DNA of 64,000 nt from Melieria omissa (taxonomy: Eukaryota; Arthropoda; Insecta; Diptera; Ulidiidae). The notes below the pieces were generated by a model. That model had not been told where the DNA came from. It did no database searches and saw nothing but the letters and a program-made list of their open reading frames with translations. Below are positions 1 to 11,959 of the stretch, one piece after another (the first letter of the stretch is position 1; each line of letters starts with the position of its first letter). The DNA lies in contig OZ020268.1 of assembly GCA_963971225.1 (NCBI GenBank), positions 58,837,900 to 58,901,899 on the forward strand. Reading direction: 5' to 3'. Made by a program: the position numbers and the translations under genes.

Positions 1-119
1 TTTACACAGGTGATATAGTTGTTGGGAGGTAGGGTAAATATGTTTTGACAATGAGCTTGTAATGTTCAGAGAGATATATATTATATATATTATATTTGTA
101 ATAGGAATCACCAGGGGAG

Positions 120-290
120 CTCATTTAGTAACGTTCGTCCGTCTGTCCATACGTCAATCGGCTAGTTCGCACAATAGGACCTGAACGCGAAAAGTCATTG
201 ATATGAAATTTGGTATAGAAACTCCTGGTGCTCAATCTAAGAACTGGTACCCAGTTGGGCATGGTTCGCCCACTTTTAACCAGGGTTGCT
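120..290. repeat. Unclassified repeat fragment resembling Helitron-type filler
   Basis: This stretch has a CGTCCGTCTGTCC-type start and an ATGAAATTTGGTAT phrase. The second phrase also recurs in the two Helitrons of this window (for example near 905 and 1160). It abuts the piggyBac relic directly. No termini are visible, so it is only a probable fragment of a repetitive element. Confidence 0.3.
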
Positions 291-479
291 ATAGAGAACA
301 TTATAGGAGGCGGTAAACCCATCAAAACAAGACGTACCGTTGCTGGCTCAAGCACACAAGGTCGTGTGAGCAAGAAAGTTATTGGCACCTGTAAGATTTG
401 TTACTCTCGCGAAAAATTTAAACGCAAAACACGCCAATCATGTTCTTTTTGTGGATAGCCAGTATGTGCCGTCCATTCC
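291..479 (+). pseudogene. piggyBac-like transposase C-terminal zinc-ribbon relic
   Basis: The reading frame gives a basic linker (GGGKPIKTRR) followed by a cysteine-rich tail with pattern C-x2-C-x13-C-x2-C. An in-frame TAG lies at 456-458, and the frame then continues with PVCAVHS, which supplies the further Cys and His. Order and spacing fit the C-terminal cysteine-rich domain of piggyBac (DDE_Tnp_1_7) transposases, where a CGKPVC-like turn is common, so the TAG probably replaced a lysine codon. The DDD catalytic core and the element ends are missing. It is a dead C-terminal fragment; the family assignment rests on this motif alone. Confidence 0.5.
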
Positions 480-557
480 TTGCCGTCCGTGAATGCGATA
501 AATGCGTCGCCTACATGGTGAGGATAATTATCTTTATCTATATTCTATATCTATATA

Positions 558-2436
558 TCTATATATATAAAAATGAATCGTGGTCCATTCGGCTGCTTAA
601 AACTCGAGAACGGCTGGACCAACTTGAATACTTCTTTCGGCGGGTTTGTTCGAAATTGTTACGTGAAGGTTTATAAAAAAAGAAAAGTCGGGAAAACGAG
701 GCGTGGTACCACAAGAATACATATTTAGACAATAACTTTGGAACCATAAGTCACACATCAATTAAATTTAGTTCACACTTACTATTTAATAATGTCCTTC
801 GACCGAGGGAATGGGGCGGGTATTGGACAAGGGGGTGTGGCACCGCCCATACAACTCAAATCTTTTAAGTGGAATAGCTTCGAAATTGTAAGTCGCACAG
901 CATTGAAATTTGGTATGACATCGTCCCATAGAAGTATAATTTTACTGTTAAAATTTTATGGGCGTTGAACAAGGGGCGTGGCACATTTTTAATGCAGCAG
1001 AACTGTAAGTCGTACATCAGTGAAAATTGGTATGAACCTACCGGTTAATCATATCTTTCGGCAGAGGGAATGGGGCGGGTAACAAGGGGGCGTGGCACCG
1101 CCCATACAATTCATTTCTTTATATGGAATAGCTTCGGAATTGTAAGTCGCACAGCATTGAAATTTGGTGTACCGTCGTTTCATAGATTCTACTGATGAGA
1201 TTTGATCGGCGTTGGTCAAGGGGCGTGGAACTTTTTTTATGATCGTGTACTGCACACATCAGTGAAACTTGGTACGACCTTTCTACTTAGTAGCACAATT
1301 CGACTAGAAGAAAGTTGTGAGCATTGGACAAGAGGGCGTGGTACCGCCTCCATTTTTATATACATAGATTGTTTGCCCTAACTGCCTGACTGATTGATTG
1401 ATTGATTCATCATCGCTCAGCCCAAGCCGCTGAAGATACAAACATGAAATTTGAACTGTAGATACATCTTGAAAAATGAACCTCCGCTAAGACGGGATTT
1501 TTCGAAATTCGGGGTGTAAAGGGACAAAACATGTTTTAAGGTGTTGTATGTGATTTAAGAGACTTATTGATTTCGAACTTCCTGAAAATACTCTAAACCA
1601 AAAATAATGCCACACGTGTTTTATAATTTTTCGAAATTCAAAATTAAACCCATTATTGGGTTAAGATTTGTTTAAGGGTAGACTCGAAAAAAACATGAAC
1701 CGATAGGCCTCCAAAATTGACTTCAAAAATTTTTAAAATACTTGAAATAAAAAAAATTTACACTCGTTTCTCATTATTTTCAAAATCGAAATCTAACCGG
1801 ATCAGCGACGGGTTAAAAGTATGTGTGGAGAAACAATTTTGTTTAGCCTTTTGACTTCAAACTTGGTGAAAGTACTTCAAATGTAAAATAACTCGATACG
1901 TGTTTTTCATTTTTTCCGAATATTAAAATCGGACGGGGTCAACGAGCGGTTAAAAGTTTGTATGGCGAAACTGTAAAAAAAACATTAATTAATGGGCCCA
2001 CTGACTTCACACTTTGTGAAAGTATTCTTAGTAAAAAATAATTTGACACGTATTTTTCACTTTTTTGAAAATGAAAATCTAAATGGTTGAACAATAAGTT
2101 ACCAGTTTGTATAGAGAACCACGATTTGTTGGTCCTGTTGACTTCAAACTTAGACAAAAAGCACTTCAATCGGAAAATAATTAAAATGTGTTTTTCATAT
2201 TTTTGAAAATCGAAATCTACCGTGGTAATCTAAGGGTTAAGAATTTGTTTAGAGTAAATGTGAAAACTCATGATTTAAAGGGCCTTTTGATTTCACAGTT
2301 GTTAGAACCACTTGACATCAAAGATAATAGACATATGTTTTTTTTAAATCAAAATCTGACGAGGTCCACAATGCATTCAAAATTTGTATCGGGTGAAAGA
2401 AGAGAGCTTGCGTGCGAAGCCGCGGGGCCCAGCTAG
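558..2436 (+). mobile_element. Non-autonomous Helitron-like element, copy 1
   Basis: The element starts with TC (TCTATATATATAAAAATG) after a host A and ends in CTAG before a host T (2437), the A^TC...CTAG^T signature of Helitrons. The 3' end carries a short GC-rich stretch (GCGAAGCCGCGGGGCCCAG) just before CTAG, in the place of the usual Helitron hairpin. A second copy at 61006-63473 has the same ends and, without its insertion, almost the same length (1,879 versus about 1,882 bp). The first half repeats GGGCGTGGCACCGCCC-type units, a GATT microsatellite lies near 1390-1405, and the second half is a degenerate tandem array. No Rep/helicase coding sequence is present, so it depends on an autonomous partner. 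Confidence 0.8.
1659..2400 (+). repeat. Internal ~140-bp tandem repeat array of Helitron copy 1
   Basis: Degenerate units begin with GGTTAAAAGTTTGTATGG-like phrases near 1659, 1808, 1946, 2096, 2232 and 2371 (spacing 136-150 bp). Each contains 'TTTTGACTTCAAACTT', 'GACACGTGTTTTTCA' and 'AAAATCGAAATCTA' variants. The same array occurs in copy 2, so it is part of the element. Confidence 0.7.
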
Positions 2437-2513
2437 TAATCCATAAAAATAAAAGTTATTTTTGCACAAACAAACATGCACCCGCAGTTTTTCCATTTTG
2501 TTTACAACTTAAA

Positions 2514-3046
2514 GGTCGGTATGCAGCTCTCAAGAAAAGCGAAAGCTTCGTATAAACAAAAGCTCAAGAAATGCTCAAGGAAATTTCCTTGAGTCAAATT
2601 TACTTGAGGTGCACGCACCTCACAAGAAAACGGATTCGGTTTTTTAATACTTTTTTTCATTGAAAAGTGAAATAACAACACTGATTTCGGCAAGAAACAT
2701 ATGTATACCTATTTATTTCTCAAAGGAAAAGTGACAGCTGTCTGCCTTCCATGCCGGCCATGAAAATGCCGCAGTCGAACGTGAGCAATAGGTCGTCCCT
2801 TAAATATCTCAAAACATGTAATAAAAGCGTAATCGGTTGAAATGTATTAAAAACTAAACCAATCGTCGCCCATTTGGAGAGAACTGAATTTTATTATTAA
2901 AATTTAAAATTTTCCAGCAGAATGCAAGCAACTTGTCAAAATTTCTTTCAAACGTCAAATTTACTTGACTACTACTTTTTTACGCTCAAGAAACATACAT
3001 ATGCTTGTTTTTTCTTGAGCGTTTTCTTGAGAGCTGCATACCGACC
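2514..3046. mobile_element. MITE with GGTCGGTATGCAGC termini
   Basis: The ends are inverted repeats (GGTCGGTATGCAGCTCTCAAG) flanked on both sides by TTAAA (2509-2513 and 3047-3051), a probable 5-bp TSD, although the palindromic TTAA makes the exact edge uncertain. Subterminal CTCAAGAAA/CTTGAG motifs recur and TCAAATTTACTTGA occurs twice. No coding capacity is seen and the superfamily is unknown. Confidence 0.65.
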
Positions 3047-3051
3047 TTAAA

Positions 3052-3369
3052 GTAGGTACATTTGTACCTACGCCGAGCAGAATATGTTTAGTCGTTGAGC
3101 CAAACACTCTAGTGTTAAAAAAATGTTTAGCTTTATTAAAGCAAATTAATTTTGAATTAAACAAACTTTCTTGAAAAAAGAAGAAAGCATTATTTAATAC
3201 TAACAAATTTCTTTAATTAATAATATTAATTACTGCGACTCCAATAAAATGTATTTATTATTAAAAACTTTACTCATTACAAACTTAACTTGCTCTATTT
3301 CTACTACTTTTCATATTTCTTTTTCTACTACTTTCTTCTACTAATTTCAAAGCACAGTTCACCTTTAGC
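3052..3369. other. AT-rich spacer, no feature seen
   Basis: This is AT-rich sequence with no open frame of note, no inverted repeat and no recognisable repeat. Confidence 0.5.
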
Positions 3370-4205
3370 CAGTGGTGGCTTAAGGTGTTCGGGGGCCCGG
3401 GGCGGCGACGGCGGAGGGGGCCCCCCACAAAACTGTGCAGAATAAGTTTGCGTACAAAACTAATAACGGGAATTTCCCGTTATGCTTTTTACTTTGTTTT
3501 TGAAAATTTCTGTTCCATTCAACACTAAACGGACTTGCAAATTATTTTGGAACGTATATGTGCTTGAAATTTTATAGAAAGCAATAGAATCCCAGAGAAA
3601 AAAATTAAATTTCAAAAGCCCATCTTAAATCTCGAAAAAAAAACAGAAAATCTTGCTTCGTTACTACGATCTAGCCATTTTTTTAAGCTACCCGAGCAGG
3701 AGGATTAGATTGTTTTGCGATCAGTGCATCATAACACTACTCGACAAAAAATGAGCCAATCGCGTACACCTAAAAATAAAAGTGTTTTCTAGACACTTTG
3801 GCCGCTGAACACGAAACTGAAAATCAAAAAATTGTTTAAGAAGCGTTTTCAAAAAATCTTCGAAAAACGAGTTTTTTTCCTATTGTTTCAGTTATTAGCA
3901 CATATCTCCTAAAAGAATTATCCGATTAACACGAGCTGCCCGTCGTTCAGAACATAATACCTTAGCCTCTCTAGTAACATATAGATTGCCCAAATCAGAT
4001 GAGATTGGGGAAGTTACTGACGGTGAAAGTTGTAACAAAGTGAATTTTTCGACCAATTTAAAAAATCATAAAATATTTTGTTATAGAAAAAAATAGATTA
4101 TCTCCTCTGATTTTAAGATCTAAAATGAAATATTAAGCCTAACATCAATAGAATTGAAAGAAAAATTACAAAGTTATGATGCAGTGAGTGAAAACACCAA
4201 CTTTA

Positions 4206-5484
4206 ATAGGGGTACCGGTTAATTGCATTTTTTTTTTTGGGAAAATTGAAGCTTTATTGTGAAAAAAATGGTTACACATTTAATATTCCAAGTATTGTCC
4301 ATCACTAGCTATAACTTTTTCCCATTTTTCTGGCAATTCACGAATACCCTTTCTGAAAAATTCGGCCGGCTTTTCCGCTATCCTCGAATCGATCCAATTT
4401 TTGACTTCTTCATAATTGGAGAAGTGCTGGTCAGCCAGGCCATGTTGCACTGATCGGAAGAGATAGTAATCGGATGGCGCAAGGTCTGGACTATACGACG
4501 GGTGGGGTAGGACATCCCATTTGAGCGTTTCAAGGTAGATTTTGACGACCTGTGCAACATGTGGCCGAGCATTGTCATGTTGCAAAATTACGTTGCCGTG
4601 CCTTTGTTCATACTCCGGCCGTTTTTCGCGCAGTGCTCGGCTCAAACGCATCAATTGTCGTCGGTAGACTTCCCCTGTGATCGTTTCATTCGGTTGCAAC
4701 AGCTCATAATAGATCACACCCAACTGGTCCCACCAAATACACAGCATAACCTTCAGGCCATAAATATTCTGAACGGCCGTCGATGATGATGCATGACCGG
4801 GGTATCCATACGTTGCTCGACGTTTTGGATTATCGTAATGGACCCACTTTTCATCGCCAGTGACAATTCGATGCAAAAAAACTTTTTCTTTTGTGCCGTT
4901 GAAGCAGTTGTTCACATGTGAAAAATCGGCGTTCGACGTCTCTTGGCTTCAATTCATACGACACCCAATGGCCTACCTTCCGGATCATTCCCATTGCTTT
5001 AAGACAATCGGAAATGGTATGTTGAGCGACGCCAAGTGATTTTGCAAGTTCTTCTTGCGTTTGGGATGGATCTTGGTCGAGCAATGTCTCCAATTCGTGA
5101 TCTTCAAAACTTTTTTGGCTGTCCGGGCTGTTCATCGTCCTCCAAGTCAAAATTGCCACTTTTAAAACCACTTCTGGCACGTACGCTCAACTAGACCATG
5201 CACACCATACACTTCCACCCAAAATACCATGACTTTCGGTAACCTTTTTCTTCATATTGAAGTAATGAAGAAGTACTCCCCGCAAAAACACTTTATTCGG
5301 CCTAAAATTCGACATGTTCAGAGTAAAACAAAGTATTGTTGATTACGCTTCAGCTAAATGACACATACTGATTCTGAAACTAACAATTATATGACAATAG
5401 CTTTCCAACACAGGTGAATCACTGTTCACAAAATCAAGTTACGCCATCTGTTAGAAAACCGCATGAATTAACCGGTACCCCTAT
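4206..5484 (-). mobile_element. mariner element, full length but decayed
   Basis: The TIRs read ATAGGGGTACCGGTTAATT at both ends and are flanked by TA (4204-4205, 5485-5486). The 1,279-bp length is normal for mariner. The single transposase gene runs on the minus strand and is broken by frameshifts. It is inserted in the CACTA-like element. Confidence 0.9.
4280..5315 (-). pseudogene. mariner transposase pseudogene (DD34D)
   Basis: The minus-strand frame starts with MSNFRPNKVFLRGV at 5315 and shows the usual mariner order: an N-terminal helix-turn-helix region, a second HTH (SQTQEELAKSLGVAQHTI), then the catalytic core. Catalytic aspartates are visible in VTGDEKWVHYD, HDNARPH and YSPDLAPSDYYLF; the second and third are separated by 34 residues, the mariner D34D signature. 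The C-terminus ends in SDGQYLEY, a normal family end. The first third carries at least two frameshifts (around 5120-5210) and another near 4890 separates the HTH half from the catalytic half, so no functional enzyme is made. The style of the WWDQLGVIYYELL block suggests the irritans/mellifera side of the family, which is inference. Confidence 0.9.
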
Positions 5485-5757
5485 TACATTTATTAGACCG
5501 TGCGAAATTTTTTTTTATTTTTCCGAGACCCATCCAAATTTTGATCTAGACGTGATACTAGAGATAATTTATAGTATCCTGGCATAGTCAGTATTACATT
5601 TTCTGACCCAAAGTAATTTTTAAAGGACTCGCAAATTTTAAGGACATACGCATTTCAAATATTTTTTTAAATATAGTAGTGCAATGGAGATATGGGTATC
5701 AAATGAAAGAGAAAAATTGTCACCTTATAACTAAATTTTCTATTTTGAACTTTCAGC

Positions 5758-6283
5758 CAGAGACCTAAAATAATTATTATCCATATTTTTTGGGAATAAA
5801 AAAATTGCCCTAGTTTAAGAAATTTCTAAAAATATTGTTTTATAATAGTTATTCCCAATAAGAAATTTTTTACGTCGCCTATAGCTATTATTATGTAATA
5901 AATACTTTTGAGTTCCATAATAACTCTTCTAAGTAATAAGTATATTTTTCGTTGTCGATAATTATTATTTTGGTATTTTTGTTTTTTACATTGCTTCATA
6001 ACTTTTATTTATGCCTTTTTTAATTTACGTTACCGATAACTATTATTTGGCGGGATTTTTTTTTACTTTTATTTATGATTTTTTTTTCATTTACGTTGCC
6101 GATAACTATTATTTTGAAAACAAAATTTTTTACGTTGAATTACTACATTTGGATATGAATTAATTTTTAATTGTTTTAAATCGACCAACGCAAATTAACT
6201 GCAGAATCCTAATTTCCACCAACAAATAAACAATTAAAAATCAATTCATACTAAAAAAAAAAGTTATAATAGTTGAGTCCTTG
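5758..6283. mobile_element. AT-rich hAT MITE, copy A
   Basis: It begins CAGAGACCTAAAATAATTAT and ends TTATAATAGTTGAGTCCTTG, and is homologous to copies B (39073-40450) and C (47238-48036), which have perfect 8-bp TSDs. Here the flanking 8-mers CTTTCAGC and CTTTTATG match only in part, so this copy is probably older. The interior alternates TTACGTTGC/CATAACTTTTATTTATG and GATAATTATTATTTTG phrases able to fold back. It is nested in the CACTA-like element. Confidence 0.75.
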
Positions 6284-6323
6284 CTTTTATGACCAAAATA
6301 TATCCATATGTCCAAAATATGTA

Positions 6324-7299
6324 AGGGAGAGGGCTGGGTTGTGAACCAGGCTGGGGTGTGAACCATTACCGTTTTTTCTTTCCCTAATTGACATATCGCC
6401 AATCTTTCAACTGTCAATTTTGTCTTATGATATGACTCTGCTTTTGTGGTTACACCGAAGGACAAACACGTATTGCTTGTGGCAGCAATCGAGTTTGAAA
6501 GACATCGTGTTTGAAAATCGACTGCGAAAACTTGTTGGCTTTTTTTTTAAGTGCTATATTAGTGACTGAGCTTATTGCAATAAGTCTGTGTAATAAATGT
6601 TTATTTAGTGTTCTGATTCTATTTTACGATGCAATATTTGTTTATGTCGCATTATGATTGGAAGTGTCGTTTATTTTAAAGTTTCCAAAATGGCATCGTG
6701 GTTGGGCTGTGAACCACTGAGGTGGCTGGGTTATGAACCACCTGTTTTTCGTACTACATTTGTTCTAACACTGTCAAATATGGACGGATATATAAAAATA
6801 AAGTCATTTTATATAATTTCACTCGATTTCGTTGTGTTCACTTGAAGTGAGCCAATACGAGAACACGTTCGTATTTCACATGCAAACATTCCGACACAGA
6901 TTAGGATGAAAATTTAAAAAATTGAGCAGTTTCATTCATTGCGATTTTTTGGCCTAAGAGGCGTCATTATAACTTTTTTTTCACCTCTTGAGGCTTCCTG
7001 ATTAAATAAATTCTCAATGTACTTAAAAATTATGGGTGTTTTCTTCGTATTTTCCGACTTTAATAGGGATTTTCCAGATGGTTCACAACCCAGCCACTTT
7101 TTTGAAAAAGCGAAAAATCACGTTCTCAGAAAATTGGACGTAGAGAGTTAAATTTCAATCAAAACGGTAATCTGTCTTCATAACAAAGTTGCGTTATATA
7201 TTCACCTTTCCAACGGTATCTTCGATTTTTCGATATCTTTATTCTGTGAAAAGTTAGAGCCAAAAAACAAAACCCGGTTCACACCCCAGCCCTCTCCCT
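6324..7299. mobile_element. TA-flanked iterated-motif element E1 (17-mer GGCTGGGTTGTGAACCA)
   Basis: The ends AGGGAGAG + GGCTGGG... are inverted and flanked by TA (6322-6323, 7300-7301). A 17-bp motif recurs at 6332, 6349, 6700 and 6724 in the forward direction and at 7079-7095 and 7275-7291 inverted. The outermost motifs lie exactly 8 bp from each terminus. The insertion site was the palindrome CCAAAATATG-TA-CATATTTTGG. A TA target suggests Tc1/mariner/pogo mobilisation. No long ORF is present. Elements E2 (26098) and E3 (48246) share this layout with different motifs. Confidence 0.75.
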
Positions 7300-8215
7300 T
7301 ACATATTTTGGATTTCAGTCTGTAGATTCATACATCTAAATTTTATTCTATTTCAAAGTTCTTGTCTAGAAAACACTTTTATTTTTAGGTGCATTTTTCG
7401 TGTCGAGTAGTGTAATCTAAATCTTCAGAAATGTACAGAAATATTTTATAAAACCCAGTAGCAGTGCCTTTATAAAAAAAGGCCTGCAAAAAACATATTT
7501 CCCCTACATAACAGCATTTAAGAAGCCTATATTTAGCTTACTTACAAGGAGCATAGAATTGCTTTCGCAAAAGAGTCTATCAAAGAAGAAACCCGGATTT
7601 TCGGGACGGTATGTTGTTATCCAACCAATAATTATAATAATAATAACCGTAAATTTGTTTGACTTCTACAAAATTTAATGAGGTTAAGTAATTGTGTAAT
7701 TCACACTAGTTTACAAGCAAACTCTAAGAATGCGATATTTAATTGTTAACTTGGAATTTTGTATTTGCCAATTTTGCACAAAATTTTAAATTCAAAATTA
7801 AATATTGCAATCTTCAGGGACAATTTTTTCAATTTCAAAGTCAATTGTCGATACTGTGTATCTTTGAATTAATGAAATTGGCAAACAACTTAATCTTTTA
7901 TCAACCATTGTGGTGCGCAAAAAGTTTTTTACGACTTTCAGTTTTGAAGAACTTGACATTTTTATATACAGGCTTCTTTCGGGGGCCCCCGCAGCCCGGG
8001 GCCCGGGGCGGTCCGCCCCTCCGGCCCCCGTTAAGCCGCTACTGGCTTTAGGTATTCTTGCTTTCTAATTTCATTTTTGAACGCATTTCTGCTGCCGGCC
8101 GGCTTTTGTGCGTACGAGTATATTTCTCTAGTTTACGCGAACACAGCTATGGGTAAAATAAAAGGCAACAACTGAGCATTTATACAAAAATACTCAGCGT
8201 TCCATCACTCATTTA

Positions 8216-8623
8216 CACCAATACCTCGCTTTGCGTCGTTTCGTCTTGCGTTTTTTCGAAGTTGCGTCGCTGCTGATATAGGACTAATTTTCACTATGCG
8301 TCGTTAGGTTTTCGAAGTTGCGTTGTTTTGGGTTCGAGTCTTTAATTTTTTTTAATTTTCTTTTTTTTTCTAAAAGACTTTTGTTTCTAATTGCGCCATG
8401 CCATCAAAACTCGAGGATTCCCTTTCTAACTTTTGTGAAAGAAAGCCGACTTACGACAACAGCCACTATGGACTCATCAGACAGTGATTAATTTTTGTTT
8501 TGTTCTTATAAATTAATTTAATATTTTATTTTGTTTTATTGGAATTTGTTTCTTTTGTCTTTGTATGTGTATAATAAAATTGTTTTTTGGAACGTAACCA
8601 CGACGCAAAGTGAGGTATGGGTG
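8216..8623. mobile_element. TA-flanked MITE with CACCAATACCTC termini
   Basis: The inverted ends CACCAATACCTCGCTTTGCG and CACCCATACCTCACTTTGCG are flanked by TA (8214-8215, 8624-8625). The interior repeats GCGTCGTTTCG/TTCGAAGTTGCGT. Near 8469-8489 a short frame reads MDSSDSD then stop, possibly the acidic tail of a deleted pogo-type transposase (inference). Confidence 0.6.
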
Positions 8624-8625
8624 TA

Positions 8626-10680
8626 CTTTCAAATATTTTATATATATCTATCAGCATTCTTGGCGCCCAAAATGGTATACATTGTGATTCCTGAAGGTGT
8701 GGAAAGATTCTTGTAATTTTTCTTTTTGAGGTGTTGAAAGCTATTTTGAACGTCTTTTAAATCAGATCCATTCATTCAGTGGCTGTGAGACAGCAGACAG
8801 ACATTTCTACAAATAAACAGCATTTTCAGTGTCCAAAACTGTCCATTGTGATGTCTCACAGTGTGCTCACAGTGCTTCTCGTTCCTTTTTCAGGCTTGGA
8901 AAGTTATTTTGAGCCGCTTTGCCATCAGGCTTTTGTAGATCATAAAACTTAGAAAATATTGCACAGATTTTATTTGCTATTCCTTTTCATAGTTTGCCTC
9001 ATTACAGATAGTTGAAATATAAAAAAATAAAAAAATACTACTTCGGCTAAGGAGCCCCCACGCCGAACTCCCCTTTCACGCTTTAAAATTGATCTTTTTG
9101 TTCTTATAAAAAGGAAAAATTAATGTGAGTAAAAAAAATATTAATAGTAATAAATTTCAACAAATTTCCATTTCTAAGCCAACAGTTTTTTATATATTCA
9201 AAGCGTTTATTTCAAATCAGTTTATGTCAACTTTGGCCGCCATCTGTAACGCCGCAAGTGTCGCTCTAACGCTTCTACCCCCAGAGTACGTCAAATGTCT
9301 GCTGCAGCCAACTCGCTGCCGAATTTAGCAACTCGCCTGCCATTTCAATGCGCTCGCTGAGCTGTCCCGTCCTGTCCTGTCCCGTTCGGTTACTGCAATT
9401 TTCCCCCACTTGTGCAGCTTTGCCCAAAGTTTTGTACTTAGTTTTTGTGCGTACGCAGATGATTACAGCTCGGTGTGTGTGTGTGTGCGTGTAGGCTTGA
9501 GTTCCTGCCCTCAGCATTCAACCCTCATTTGCAGCACATCAGCCACAGCACAGAGTTACCCCCGGCACCCAGCCAGCGCCAACAACATCCAGTATTCGAA
9601 AACGGGCCCGTCCCTGGCAACGAGATTTGCTTTCGCTTGTCTGACTGCTTTTCAATTTTGCTCGCCTGCCTCTGGTCCGTTTGCGCGTCTGTGCGTTTCG
9701 GCTGTGTGATTCGCATAGCTCATAATTGAAGAATGCGTAAAATGTGGCATTTCCTTTCACCAGCGACGCATTATCGAGTCGCACAGAATGCGGCTTTTGC
9801 GCGAGTTTGTTTATGTGTGTGTGTGTGATTTATTGCTACCCGGAACAAAGGGGTAGTTCGGCTTGCACTATTACAGCGCGTGGAAATAGAGAAATAGAAA
9901 TAGGAAATGGCATTGAAATTCAACAGCTGCTCGCGTCCATCATGCGGGATTAGGGAATGACTAAAGCATTGGCTGAGCTCCTTCGACAGCCTCCCGAAGA
10001 GGAGTCCAATTCAAAGGATAACCATTGGCGTCTGCCCAGACTTAATTTTACTACTCGATTCTGCTCTTCTCTAACTTACCTTGCAATTTCAAATTTTAAT
10101 CTTTCCAATTTAGAATTCAATTCCCTACGGCTGTGACTCGGCCCTCCAATTAAGTGCAGTTTTTGTTGCCAGCCAATTCGAATGCATTTTCGATGCTCTA
10201 TTTTCTAATTTCGATTGCAGCTTTTATTTGTGGCCAACACTGAAAAATACGTCAGCTCCACGTACAAAAAACTACGGACGGACATTTCTAAGTCAATTCT
10301 AGTGGTGTTTCGGATCAAGTTTTTGTTACTTTCTCCTACCTTCTAAAGTGTCAATAAACCAGCAGTGTTTTGTTATACAAATAAATTCAATTTTGCCATA
10401 TTTATTTTATAAAAATATAAAATAAAAATTTGAAAAATAATGTTTATTGAATTTACCAACCATTAAAAATGCATACAAAAAATTAATATTAAATTAATTA
10501 ATAATAAAAAGTATTTTTATATTAAAAAACTATATTTTTTTTAATTATTAAAAACTATTTTTTCATTTTTAAGTTTTATTTCATTTATTTTTATTTTATA
10601 TATTTGTTTATTATTTAATTATTTACTTTTTTAATTTTTTCATCCTAATTTGTGGAAGCGTGGCATTTGCTCACTACAGC
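8626..10680. other. Gene-free host segment with a GC-richer island
   Basis: About 9240-10000 is GC-richer than its surroundings, with GT runs (9473-9488, about 9812-9828) and a CCTGTCC run, and is open by chance in several frames on both strands. 10350-10660 is almost pure A/T. I find no domain, supported splice pair or RNA gene. It could be regulatory or 5' non-coding DNA of a host gene, but nothing proves it. Confidence 0.4.
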
Positions 10681-10886
10681 TTAACACTAGAATGCCCAAG
10701 GTAGTCATTTTGACTACTTCGAGGTCTTTTTTTGTAAATAAATTTTATTGCATCGCTTTCTAAAAAAAATATCTTTCGTGACTTTTACTAAATTTTAAAG
10801 CTAAAATTTTGAAAAATTTACCTTAAATGCCCAAAGGTAGTCATTTTGACTACCTATAAACAATTTTCAGCTAATGTTATTGATAA

Positions 10887-11092
10887 CACTACTCGACACG
10901 AAAAATGCTCCTAAAAATAAAAGTATTTTTTAGACTAACTTTCGGCTGCTGAACACGAAACTAAAAATCAAAAAATTCTCTAAGGAAGCGTTTTCGAAAA
11001 ATCTTCGAAAAACACGTTTTTCCTCTCTTATTTCAGTTATGAGCACATATATCGTAAACCAACTATCCGACTAACACATATGGTCGTCGTTC
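10887..11092. mobile_element. CACTA-like left-end fragment
   Basis: This starts CACTACTCGACACG after TAA and matches the left end of the 3735-7412 element for about 200 bp (for example CGGCTGCTGAACACGAAACT and CTTCGAAAAACACG). The match stops near 11092 with no right terminus, so it is a truncated copy. Confidence 0.7.
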
Positions 11093-11959
11093 ACTAGGCA
11101 AAGTTCAAAATAGGTTGTGACAATTCCCAAGTTTTTCAATCCGAAATTCACTCACAAAATTCATTCGCAAATTCCACATTCCAAATTTCATTCCATTTTA
11201 TCCTATTTATGTGTAAAGTACGCCATTATATTTAAATAAATTTTCTTTGTAAACCATAAAAAAATAAAAATGAAGTACTTATTTTAATTAAATCTCATGT
11301 GAATTTATTCATATTTGCTACTTAACCCGGCGTTGGTGTGGTGAAAAAAAATTACGTTATTGGTGTGGTGGGATATGACATACCCCAAAACGTTATATAG
11401 CAGCAACCTCATGTAACAACACAAATATAAAAGATAGCAATTATATATTATTCTTCATTTCATTTTATGTCAGAAAATGCAAAAAAATTTCATGTGCAAG
11501 CAATTTGTAAAAGAAAATAACAAATATAAGAAAAATAAACGAAAAATACTGAAACTACGAGAAACACTGACTTCATAAAATGGGGTTTAAAAAATTACAT
11601 TGTATAATTTTCCAAAAACCATACGGCCTTATGCTGAATATCGTCATCGTCTGAAAAAATGACGATACGGCAACTTTCGTATGCTGCTCATCGTCGTATC
11701 GTCAGCTGACGACGGAGTGCTATGCTCGTCATCGTTATCGCCTTCGCCTTTCGTCTATCGACGAATATTTCCATCGTCGGAAATTTTGCTGACGAAACTA
11801 AAACGATACTGAAATAAAATTGGGATCTCCCGTTTCCCAATGGCTTCCCTTTTCCAGGGAAGGCAGCGTAGTGTGGTGGTAACATAGGTAACAAGGTTGG
11901 CTGTGGTATTTTCTGCAGTCAGCGAAGCGAAGCCCCAGCTTTTCCTTCCACCTGATCAT

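Larger units (their letters stand above)
3735..7412. mobile_element. CACTA (EnSpm)-like non-autonomous element
   Basis: The termini are CACTACTCGACA and its inverse. Homology extends inward through CACCTAAAAATAAAAGTG and TTTTCTAGAC, and a 3-bp TSD TAA flanks each end (3732-3734, 7413-7415). CACTA ends with a 3-bp TSD define this superfamily. A left-end relative lies at 10887-11092, also preceded by TAA. It sits inside the hAT-like element and was itself invaded by a mariner, a hAT MITE and iterated-motif element E1, leaving under 1 kb of its own sequence. No transposase is seen. Confidence 0.7.
3370..8044. mobile_element. hAT-like non-autonomous element (outermost of a nest)
   Basis: The left end CAGTGGTGGCTTAAGG and right end TTAAGCCGCTACTG are inverted. 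GC-rich subterminal blocks (GGGGGCCC/GGGGCGG) sit at both ends. The flanking 8-mers CCTTTAGC and GCTTTAGG agree at the inner six positions, fitting an old 8-bp hAT TSD. Its own DNA is limited to roughly 3370-3734 and 7413-8044; the rest is a later CACTA-like insertion. No transposase remains. Confidence 0.65.
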
